From Candidatus Stahliibacteriota bacterium (GTDB lineage: Bacteria > Hydrothermota > UBA3073), in assembly GCA_030627085.1 (NCBI GenBank), contig DAOUSS010000124.1, positions 1-5,169 on the forward strand: a DNA stretch of 5,169 bases. The letters run 5' to 3'. A program made the position numbers and the translations under genes. The notes under the pieces were generated by a model. It had not been told where the DNA came from, searched no databases, and saw nothing but the letters and a program-made list of their open reading frames with translations. Positions 1-5,165 of the stretch are shown here, in pieces. The first letter of the stretch is position 1; each line of letters starts with the position of its first letter.

Positions 1-68
1 AAAATGGCATAATCCACCGCCATATTAAATGCACCTTCATCTGCACCTGTAATTATAAGTCGAAACAT
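1..68 (-). CDS. Lipoate-protein ligase A / LipM-type acyltransferase, N-terminal fragment (runs off window)
   Basis: Only the first 22 codons are present; the gene continues beyond the left edge. The peptide begins MFRLIITGADEG and continues AFNMAVDYAI. This matches the opening strand and helix of the lipoate-protein ligase A/LipM (BPL_LplA_LipB) family, which typically starts with an aromatic-R-L-I stretch, a small-residue turn with G, and then N-M-A-x-D-x-A. Members attach lipoate, or transfer octanoate, to E2 and GcvH lipoyl domains in the cytoplasm. Ligase and octanoyltransferase subtypes cannot be separated from this fragment, so no gene symbol is given. The ATG at 66-68 lies 49 bp after the EIIA stop and has no visible Shine-Dalgarno; a four-unit 8-bp tandem repeat occupies that spacer. 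Family assignment rests on one short motif. Confidence 0.6.
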   Translation of the reverse strand, partial: MFRLIITGADEGAFNMAVDYAI

Positions 69-74
69 ATAAGC

Positions 75-106
75 GTCATTGGGTTATTAGGTTATTGGGT
101 CATTTT
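75..106. repeat. Four tandem 8-bp units (consensus GTYATTRG)
   Basis: Read on the plus strand, the units are gtcattgg, gttattag, gttattgg and gtcatttt, placed end to end with no gap. The array fills most of the spacer between the EIIA stop (118-120) and the lplA-like start (66-68), where a ribosome binding site for that gene would be expected. None is visible. Function is unknown. Confidence 0.7.
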
Positions 107-117
107 ATTCTTTTCCC

Positions 118-564
118 TTACATCCCCTCAATAGTGCGGAATTTCTCTATGAAGGATTGAGGCGTATCAGTGTCAACTAGCTTCGTTAAATTCTTTTCTT
201 CTTCCAGCACTTTTATAAGCTTTGCAAGGATATATATGTAAAGTTTTGTTTCACTCTTGGGGGCAAGTATAAGGAAAATGAGATTTGCGGGTTTGCCATC
301 CAGCGAATCAAATTCAACACCTTTTCTGGATACTCCTACAAGAATTGTAATGGAAGGAATTCCATCTATACGCGCATGTGGAACAGCAATTCCATTACCA
401 AACCCTGTGGACTCAAGTTCTTCCCTTTTCATTATCTCCTTGAGTATACTCTCTTTATCCAGAGAATTAAACTCAAGAAGTGTTTTTATTGCCTTCTTTT
501 TGTTCTTTGCCACCAAATTCATCTTGATATTTTCTTCTTTTAAATAGTCTGATATATTTACCAT
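118..564 (-). CDS. PTS EIIA domain protein, PtsN/fructose (EIIA type 2) family
   Basis: This is a 148-residue single-domain cytoplasmic protein, about the usual length for a stand-alone EIIA of the fructose/mannitol/PtsN fold. The active-site segment STGFGNGIAVPHAR (residues 52-65) is intact and places the phosphorylated histidine at H63. The following strands, with DGKPANLIFLILAPK (about 89-103), also match the family. The second conserved active-site histidine (H120 in E. coli PtsN, in TKTHLHTL) aligns with Y109 in TKLYIYIL, so the phosphotransfer pocket is altered. No EIIB, EIIC or HPr gene is visible nearby, which favours a regulatory PtsN-like role over sugar uptake, though the gene could also be an isolated sugar-PTS component. 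The ATG at 562-564 is preceded by GGGGG with a 4-nt spacer, a plausible ribosome binding site using one G-U pair. A GC-rich palindrome lies in its presumed leader. Confidence 0.88.
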   Translation of the reverse strand: MVNISDYLKEENIKMNLVAKNKKKAIKTLLEFNSLDKESILKEIMKREELESTGFGNGIAVPHARIDGIPSITILVGVSRKGVEFDSLDGKPANLIFLILAPKSETKLYIYILAKLIKVLEEEKNLTKLVDTDTPQSFIEKFRTIEGM

Positions 565-570
565 AATACC

Positions 571-575
571 CCCAT
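571..575 (-). promoter_or_regulatory. Probable ribosome binding site of the EIIA gene (GGGGG)
   Basis: On the minus strand GGGGG is followed by TATT and the ATG at 562-564. It can pair with the CCUCC anti-Shine-Dalgarno sequence through one G-U wobble. The 4-nt spacer is short but equals that of the rpoD site, which makes it more believable. Confidence 0.4.
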
Positions 576-597
576 ATTAAATAATGCAAGGATTAAA

Positions 598-617
598 CCT
601 GCCTGCCGGCAGGCAGG
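598..617. repeat. Perfect 20-bp GC-rich palindrome (copy 1 of 2)
   Basis: The sequence reads CCTGCCTGCC followed by its exact reverse complement GGCAGGCAGG, with no loop bases. GATT at 591-594 and AATC at 618-621 extend the pairing outward across a 3-nt bulge. A copy differing at one base lies at 5107-5126. The GC-rich element stands out against AT-rich flanks and looks like a dispersed palindromic repeat. It sits 34 bp upstream of the EIIA start, so it would be in that gene's 5' leader if the gene is transcribed from further upstream. Confidence 0.85.
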
Positions 618-652
618 AATCAAAATGGCAAAGAAATTATTTTTATCTCTTT

Positions 653-676
653 CCGTCGGGAGGAAACTCCCGACGG
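653..676. repeat. Perfect 10-bp-stem hairpin with 4-nt loop
   Basis: The arms ccgtcgggag (653-662) and ctcccgacgg (667-676) are exact reverse complements around a gaaa loop (663-666); in the minus-strand transcript the loop is UUUC. No T-run follows on either strand, so it is not a standard intrinsic terminator. It lies between the transporter stop and the EIIA start and could protect a 3' end, act as a processing site, or simply be a dispersed inverted repeat. Confidence 0.8.
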
Positions 677-702
677 CACAAAATAACTCAATAACTTTTA
701 AT

Positions 703-767
703 ATATCAGTGTTAATCTGCGTTAATCAGCGTCCAAAAAATAGAAGTTATCAGGGTAAATCAGCGTC
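703..767. repeat. Short direct repeats of a GTTAATCnGC core, about 10-nt period
   Basis: Two adjacent 10-nt units, gttaatctgc (711-720) and gttaatcagc (721-730), are flanked by partial relatives: atatcagt just before, then gttatcagg (746-754) and gtaaatcagcgtc (755-767). The final copy ends 8 bp from the transporter stop. A related string, cgccgataatccgcag, occurs in the next spacer at about 1467-1482, and gagttaatccgt is duplicated at the right end of the window. No function can be assigned. Confidence 0.6.
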
Positions 768-775
768 AGGGCGTA

Positions 776-1441
776 TCAATCTATCTCCAGCTTAAATGGA
801 TTGAAGTTCGTACGATAATCAAATACATCTATGCCCTCTTTTTTCTTTAAGAAGGCAACGATTATATATGTGAAGGGGGTAAATATTACTTCAAAGCCTG
901 TTTTGAACAGGTAGTTTGATATTATCACGGAAAGAAGTAGCGAGTTGGGTATTTTGCCAAGAAAGGCAAGTGTACAGAATATAGCAGTATCCACACCCTC
1001 TGCTACTATAGTTGATGAAATAGTCCTTGAAAACAGCCATTTTCCCTTTGTTGCAATTTTCATTTTTGCCATTAAAAACGAGTTGGTAAATTCGCCACAC
1101 CAGTATGCAATAAGGCTTGCAGAAACAATTCTTGGCACCCACCCAAGAATTGCCTCATACGCCCCTTGATTCTCCCATCCCCGGGCAGCTGGAAGTTTTC
1201 CAACTATTATGAATATAAGTGCTGCAAAAAAATTCGCCCCAAAACCTGCCCATATAGTTCTTCTTGCTCTTTTATATCCGTATACCTCTGTAAGGATATC
1301 CCCAAGAATGTACACAAGCGGAAACAGTATTGTCCCACCATCAAATGTAAATGGTCCGAGATTCAGTATCTTCGCAGAAACCACATTCGACACAAGCAAA
1401 ACCGTGACAAACAGCATAATCATAAGGTCAAAGTATTTCAT
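776..1441 (-). CDS. yhhQ: Queuosine precursor transporter, YhhQ family
   Basis: This is a hydrophobic inner-membrane protein of 221 residues from the ATG at 1439-1441, with about six membrane segments: roughly 4-23, 37-54, 63-82, 103-122, 140-161 and 166-198. It fits COG1738, whose E. coli member YhhQ imports the 7-deazaguanine precursors preQ0/preQ1 for queuosine modification of tRNA anticodons. Supporting motifs are GDILTEVYGYKRARRTIW (47-64), the CGEFTNSFLMAKMKI block (115-129) with KGKWLFSRTISSTIVAEGVD (132-151), and length. A TTG two codons upstream (1445-1447) also opens the frame. The ATG is preferred because family members usually begin MKYF-like, but neither start has a clear Shine-Dalgarno. 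No queuosine-synthesis gene or preQ riboswitch is visible nearby. It follows rpoD by 82 bp on the same strand and may be co-transcribed or use its own promoter. Confidence 0.88.
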   Translation of the reverse strand: MKYFDLMIMLFVTVLLVSNVVSAKILNLGPFTFDGGTILFPLVYILGDILTEVYGYKRARRTIWAGFGANFFAALIFIIVGKLPAARGWENQGAYEAILGWVPRIVSASLIAYWCGEFTNSFLMAKMKIATKGKWLFSRTISSTIVAEGVDTAIFCTLAFLGKIPNSLLLSVIISNYLFKTGFEVIFTPFTYIIVAFLKKKEGIDVFDYRTNFNPFKLEID

Positions 1442-1503
1442 AATCAAGTGAGCTGGTGAATTATTACGCCGATAATCCGCAGATATATCCTCTTATCCTA
1501 TAA

Positions 1504-1532
1504 TTTGTAGTTATATCAAGTGGTTATCTCAA
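1504..1532 (-). promoter_or_regulatory. Possible sigma-70-type promoter for yhhQ
   Basis: On the minus strand TTGAGA (1532-1527; five of six matches to TTGACA) is followed after 17 nt by TACAAA (1509-1504; four of six matches to TATAAT). It overlaps the rpoD stop codon and lies about 65 bp upstream of the yhhQ ATG. In AT-rich DNA such matches arise easily by chance, so the call is weak. Confidence 0.22.
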
Positions 1533-3026
1533 AAAATCCAGGAAAGGCTCCAATTTCTTTTTCCTGTTTTTGTGACGGAGTTTTCTCACTGCCTTTTGCT
1601 CAATCTGCCTCACTCTTTCTCTTGTGACATCAAACATATTCCCCACTTCTTCAAGCGTATGGGAAACACCATCTATAAGACCAAACCTCATTTCAACAAC
1701 CTCTTTCTCTTTCTCCGTGAGCGTACTCAAAACCTCGTCGATCTTACTCTTTAAAAACACCCTTCCAATTTCGCTTGCAGGTGAACCAGTGTTCTCATCT
1801 GCTATGAAATCACCAAAAAGTGAATCTTCATCACTACCCACCGGTTTATCAAGAGAAATAGTGTCTTGTGCGATCTGGTATACTGTCTTTATTTTTCTCT
1901 CTGAGACATCTAAAGTCAAGGCTAATTCCTCTGTAGTAGGTTCTCTTCCGTGTTCCTGAATAAACTGCTTTGTCGCCTTGAGAACACGATGCGAGAGTTC
2001 GAGCATATGCACCGGAACACGAATAGTCCTTGACTGATCAGCAATTGCCCTCGAGATGGCCTGCCTTATCCACCAGGTAGCATAAGTAGAGAATTTATAT
2101 CCCTTGCGATAATTAAACTTTACAACTGCCTTTATGAGACCATTGTTACCTTCCTGAATAAGATCATCAAACTCCAATCCTCTACCGGTGTACTTCCTTG
2201 CTATAGATACCACAAGTCTCACATTAGCATTCACCATAGCCTCCTTCGCCCTTTCTACTTCCTGATGATACCTTTTTATCTTCTTAATGAGTTCGGGGAA
2301 TTCATCTATCTTTATTCCCAATATTGCCTTAAGCTCATAATTGCAGGATTCATTACCTTTCAATTCCTCCAGATATTCCTCGAGAGTACCCACAATCTCA
2401 TCTAAATATAGAAAATGAAGCCCAAGATCGATCACCATCTCTTTTATCTCTTCTTTCCCTTTCTCCGTCTCCTTAAGCCTTCCTACATGATAAAGCTTTA
2501 ATATCTCCGTTTTCTTTTTATCTATCTTGTCAAGGCTCAATAGTATCCTTTCTTTCTCTCTTCGTAGTTCACGTCTTGAAGGCTCCACAACGCCTATACG
2601 CACAAACTCATCTGGTGGTATTCTGTTTGTCTTGATCTTTTCTCTGTATGACAATAACTTATCTATGGCAACAAGCGTTGAGAAGGCAGCCCTCGTAATC
2701 TGTTCATACCCATGTTCTATTGTCTTTGAAAAGTCGACCTCTTCCTTCTTATTAAGAAGGGTGGATCTGGACATCTCTTTCAAGTATATCTTCGTGGGGT
2801 CCTCCAGTCTATCTCCCATAACAGGTAATTCCTGCACTTTATTCCTTAATTCATCTCTCTCATCTCTCTCGGCAACGTTTATTCCCTCTGCACGAAGGTA
2901 AGATATGACTTTATCTATGTCACCTGGTTGTATTAACTCTGCAGGAAGTAACTTGTTTAAATCTTCGTAGGTGAGTTCACCTTTAACATCAGCATATTTT
3001 AGGATCTTTTTATAATTTATTTTCAT
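1524..3026 (-). CDS. rpoD: RNA polymerase primary sigma factor (sigma-70/RpoD)
   Basis: This gene encodes the vegetative sigma factor that directs core RNA polymerase to -10/-35 promoters. From the ATG at 3024-3026 it has 500 residues in full group 1 order: a divergent region 1.1 (about 1-50), region 1.2 (EDPTKIYLKEM, from about 75), a non-conserved region of about 150 residues, region 2 (about 260-342, with DDLIQEGN at 287-294 and FSTYATWWIRQAI at 312-324), region 3, and region 4.2 (about 457-485, with VTRERVRQIEQKAVRKLRH). The -35-reading helix keeps the conserved R469, E470 and R473. Region 2.2 reads QEGNNGLIKAVVKFNY where QEGNIGLMKAVDKF is usual. The frame extends four codons to an ATG at 3036-3038, but GGGAGG inside that extension suits the inner ATG as ribosome binding site. 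It follows dnaG closely, as in the macromolecular-synthesis operon. Confidence 0.97.
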   Translation of the reverse strand: MKINYKKILKYADVKGELTYEDLNKLLPAELIQPGDIDKVISYLRAEGINVAERDERDELRNKVQELPVMGDRLEDPTKIYLKEMSRSTLLNKKEEVDFSKTIEHGYEQITRAAFSTLVAIDKLLSYREKIKTNRIPPDEFVRIGVVEPSRRELRREKERILLSLDKIDKKKTEILKLYHVGRLKETEKGKEEIKEMVIDLGLHFLYLDEIVGTLEEYLEELKGNESCNYELKAILGIKIDEFPELIKKIKRYHQEVERAKEAMVNANVRLVVSIARKYTGRGLEFDDLIQEGNNGLIKAVVKFNYRKGYKFSTYATWWIRQAISRAIADQSRTIRVPVHMLELSHRVLKATKQFIQEHGREPTTEELALTLDVSERKIKTVYQIAQDTISLDKPVGSDEDSLFGDFIADENTGSPASEIGRVFLKSKIDEVLSTLTEKEKEVVEMRFGLIDGVSHTLEEVGNMFDVTRERVRQIEQKAVRKLRHKNRKKKLEPFLDFLR

Positions 3027-3030
3027 CCTT

Positions 3031-3036
3031 CCTCCC
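3031..3036 (-). promoter_or_regulatory. Ribosome binding site of rpoD (GGGAGG)
   Basis: On the minus strand GGGAGG is followed by AAGG and the ATG at 3024-3026. It overlaps the upstream in-frame ATG at 3036-3038, so it cannot serve that start and argues for the inner one. The only support for the outer ATG is an AGGA about 10 nt ahead of it. Confidence 0.6.
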
Positions 3037-3064
3037 ATGCCTTCAAAATCCTAAGTGAAATTAG

Positions 3065-4717
3065 TCAATTTATCTCTCTTGCCTCCCGTTGCATTTTTTC
3101 ATATTCTATAATAAGTTTTTTTAACCGTTCTTGGCTGCTTTCCTGCTTCATTATCTCTCTCATACTTTTAAGATCATTTTTGAGTTTCCAGGATCTGAGT
3201 TTTTTTAAAAGATGTTGTGTCTCTTCTAACTCCTCCTCCTTTTCTCTTTCACTAAAGAGAACATCTCCGACGATTTTTCTTAAATCGGGCTCTATCTTCC
3301 CCATTATTTCTTCAGAGTCAGTTGTCTCCTCGTTGAAAATCTCTTTAATTGTAGGTGTTTGTATAACGCCTTTTGCTTTTTTCACAAGATCCCACACAGA
3401 TTTATCCTTTAAAGCAAACCCTAAAAGCTTCGCCTCTACCTTATGCTGTGCATCTATATAACCTGCACGAAAGGTGCTCTTCCTTTTAGTATTAGTACTC
3501 TTACCCACTAATAATGATTTACTAATCCCAAATCTCTTGGATGCCTCTTCTGTCCATACTTCTTTTCTTATCGGGTCCTTCAAGAGAGACAACATATCTC
3601 TTACTTCGTTTATTAAAACGACTCTATCCTCTGGATTATCTGTTTTTCTTGCATTTACGACAAATTCAAGAAAGTCCACTGTGGTCCTGAGAAAATCTTT
3701 GTAATCAATTCCTTTCTCTCTAACAAGAGAGTCAGGGTCATACCCGGCAGGAGATAATGCCACCCTCACACCAAGTGAGTTTTTTAAAAGAATATCTATA
3801 GCTCTTCTCGTTGCCTTCAATCCAGCATCATCAGAATCGTAAAATACAACAACATTTTTTGCGTATCTTGATAATAGGCTTGCCTGGCCATCTGTCAGTG
3901 ATGTTCCCAAAGAAGCAATCACATTTTTGACCCCTGCCTGCCATAATGACAGAAGATCGAGATTTCCTTCAACCAGAATAGCAAGCTTCTCCTTTCTTAT
4001 ATCTCCTTTCGTCTGATGTAACCCATATAAAGTATTTGACTTTTTATACACAGCTGTATCGGGGGAATTCATATACTTGGGCTGTCTTTCATCTATAACT
4101 CTGCTACCAAATCCAACAACTTTTCCTGCCGTATTGAATACAGGGAACATAATCCTCTTTATAAACTTATCTCGCCCTTCTACAACAAGGCCTGCCTTTT
4201 CAAGTAATTCCTTTTTTATCCCCTTTTTCTGTGCAATCTCAAGAATGTATCTCTGCGAAGTAGGTACGTAACCCAGTTTAAAAGCAATTATGGTCTCATT
4301 TTTTATTCCTCTTCTTTCAAAATACGCAAGTCCCGGTTTACCCTGAGGTTTCTTAAGCAGAGTATCCTGATATAATTGACTTGCATATTCTAACACCTTT
4401 AGTATATCTACATTTTTTTCTTCTTCTCCTTTTATTTCTATTCCTGCTCTCTCGGCAAGGAATCTCACCGCCTCCGGAAATGTCATTCCTTTATATTCTA
4501 TAAGAAATGTAATTACATTCCCGGTCTTCCCACATCCAAAACAATGATAAATTCCCCTTTGGGGTGACACAAAGAAACTCGGAGTCTTCTCTGCGTGAAA
4601 TGGACAGAGGGCTTTATAGTTCTTGCCCGACTTCTTAATGTCCAAAAAATCCGCTATTACCTCCTCTATCGGATTTTCATCCCTGACACGACTTAATGTA
4701 TCCTCCGTAAAGCGCAT
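3065..4717 (-). CDS. dnaG: DNA primase DnaG
   Basis: DnaG synthesises the RNA primers that start lagging-strand Okazaki fragments, acting with the replicative helicase. The 550-residue protein is full length for the family. An N-terminal zinc-ribbon has C38, H41, C59 and C62 in LCPFH and YHCFGCG, then the catalytic core with RIMFPVFNTAGKVVGFGSR (188-206) and NSPDTAVYKKSNTLYGL (217-233). The TOPRIM metal site is VEGNLD (E250) plus YDSDDAG (D294, D296), and DPDSLVREKG follows at 327-336. The C-terminal 120 residues diverge and end in a charged, probably helical stretch (about 488-545), consistent with the helicase-interaction domain. The start is supported by the family opening (MRFTEDTLSRVRDENPIEEVI), although CTCTT before the ATG is no Shine-Dalgarno. 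VEGNLD replaces the commoner VEG(Y/F)xD. The stop lies 38 bp from the preferred rpoD start, so the two are probably co-transcribed. The upstream neighbour is a broken gene, not rpsU. Confidence 0.97.
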   Translation of the reverse strand: MRFTEDTLSRVRDENPIEEVIADFLDIKKSGKNYKALCPFHAEKTPSFFVSPQRGIYHCFGCGKTGNVITFLIEYKGMTFPEAVRFLAERAGIEIKGEEEKNVDILKVLEYASQLYQDTLLKKPQGKPGLAYFERRGIKNETIIAFKLGYVPTSQRYILEIAQKKGIKKELLEKAGLVVEGRDKFIKRIMFPVFNTAGKVVGFGSRVIDERQPKYMNSPDTAVYKKSNTLYGLHQTKGDIRKEKLAILVEGNLDLLSLWQAGVKNVIASLGTSLTDGQASLLSRYAKNVVVFYDSDDAGLKATRRAIDILLKNSLGVRVALSPAGYDPDSLVREKGIDYKDFLRTTVDFLEFVVNARKTDNPEDRVVLINEVRDMLSLLKDPIRKEVWTEEASKRFGISKSLLVGKSTNTKRKSTFRAGYIDAQHKVEAKLLGFALKDKSVWDLVKKAKGVIQTPTIKEIFNEETTDSEEIMGKIEPDLRKIVGDVLFSEREKEEELEETQHLLKKLRSWKLKNDLKSMREIMKQESSQERLKKLIIEYEKMQREAREIN

Positions 4718-4731
4718 AAGAGATTTAGTGC

Positions 4732-4745
4732 GTTAATGGTTAATG
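4732..4745. repeat. 7-bp tandem duplication (GTTAATG twice)
   Basis: Two adjacent gttaatg units at 4732-4738 and 4739-4745 lie in the 32-bp spacer between the pseudogene stop and the dnaG start. The core resembles the repeats of the other spacers. Two copies of seven bases could be coincidental if taken alone. Confidence 0.45.
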
Positions 4746-4749
4746 GGGA

Positions 4750-5030
4750 CTACATCACCTCAGCTCGCTTTGCTTGTAACGACTTAACTAATGCAAGCAG
4801 CTTGTTTTCTACCTTGTAATGAAGTTCATCAAACCTCTCAAAATCTCCTTCCCTCAATTGACTTATAAGCTTAATGCCAATTACACGGGTCATGACCTCG
4901 CCCGAAGACCCAAGTGCGACGTTCAGAAAATATAGATATTCGTTAATAGATCTTCGACAGTAACCTTCTGCAATATTGGAGGTAATCGACTGGGTAGATT
5001 AATATTTCTTCTTTTCGTACAATCTTTCAC
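4750..5030 (-). pseudogene. Four-helix-bundle protein (23S rRNA intervening-sequence protein type), truncated and frameshifted
   Basis: An 82-codon open stretch (4998 down to 4753, stop TAG at 4750-4752) has the family signature: SITSNIAEGYCRRS followed by INEYLYFLNVALGSSGEV and, near the end, HYKVENKLLALVKSLQ. This is the C-terminal two thirds of the roughly 120-residue four-helix-bundle/23S rRNA IVP family (S-I-P-S-N-I-A-E-G, then E-F/Y-x-x-F-L-x-x-A-x-G-S-x-x-E). The frame has no ATG, GTG or TTG before the signature and is closed upstream by TAA at 4999-5001. An AGGAG followed five bases later by GTG (5028-5030) opens MKD, a plausible family start, but in another frame that ends at 4923-4925. 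The first helix is missing. The simplest reading is an old gene that suffered deletion and frameshift. Family members occur inside 23S rRNA genes and as free-standing chromosomal genes; the molecular role is unclear. Confidence 0.7.
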
Positions 5031-5097
5031 TTTTTCTCCTATCAATTCATCACTATCGCGACCAAGAGTGGTTGTGCAAAAACAACCGTGCAGCAAG

Positions 5098-5133
5098 CCT
5101 GTCTACCCTGCCTACCGGCAGGCAGGCGACAGG
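5098..5133. repeat. Bipartite GC-rich hairpin containing palindrome copy 2
   Basis: The outer stem pairs cctgtc (5098-5103) with gacagg (5128-5133). The inner stem pairs cctgcct (5107-5113) with aggcagg (5120-5126) around a 6-nt loop, with small unpaired joints (tac and c). The 20 bp at 5107-5126 match the palindrome at 598-617 except for A instead of G at position 5114. No T-run follows on either strand, so a dispersed palindromic (REP-like) element is a better description than a terminator. Confidence 0.75.
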
Positions 5134-5139
5134 TAGATT

Positions 5140-5165
5140 GGAGTTAATCCGTGGAGTTAATCCGT
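5140..5165. repeat. Perfect 13-bp tandem duplication (GGAGTTAATCCGT)
   Basis: Two identical 13-bp units lie end to end at 5140-5152 and 5153-5165, close to the window edge, so the array may continue beyond it. The gttaatc core is shared with the repeats near 711-730. Confidence 0.75.

Larger units (their letters stand above)
565..775. other. Non-coding spacer rich in repeats
   Basis: These 211 bp between the transporter stop and the EIIA start contain no credible open frame. In plus-strand order they hold a perfect 20-bp palindrome, a 10-bp-stem hairpin and a run of about 10-nt direct repeats, listed separately. Neither hairpin is followed by a T-tract on either strand, so no intrinsic terminator is called. 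Confidence 0.7.

Noticed and set aside
69..117. CRISPR array
   Set aside because: The repeat units are 8 bp and contiguous with no spacers, far from CRISPR architecture; the other repeat clusters fail in the same way.
257..547. 96-codon plus-strand open frame opposite the EIIA gene
   Set aside because: It is the shadow of the intact EIIA gene, whose active-site motif establishes the minus-strand reading.
653..676. Intrinsic terminator
   Set aside because: The stem is strong but no T-run follows on either strand.
565..775. preQ1 riboswitch or other structured leader linked to the queuosine transporter
   Set aside because: This spacer is downstream of yhhQ, and the true upstream spacer (1442-1523) shows no recognisable preQ1 aptamer features.
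1166..1459. Plus-strand open frames opposite yhhQ
   Set aside because: They are antisense to a conserved transporter gene and have no family signature or plausible ribosome binding site.
2527..2901. 124-codon plus-strand open frame inside rpoD
   Set aside because: It lies wholly antisense to a strongly conserved sigma factor gene, has serine-rich low-complexity content typical of antisense shadows, and shows no recognisable domain.
4923..5030. 35-residue minus-strand frame starting at GTG after AGGAG
   Set aside because: Beyond its first three residues it shows no recognisable pattern, and it overlaps the four-helix-bundle signature in another frame; it is better read as the decayed start of that gene.
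5070..5087. Small hairpin ggttgt/acaacc as terminator or regulatory element
   Set aside because: The stem is only six pairs with no following T-run; chance is likely.
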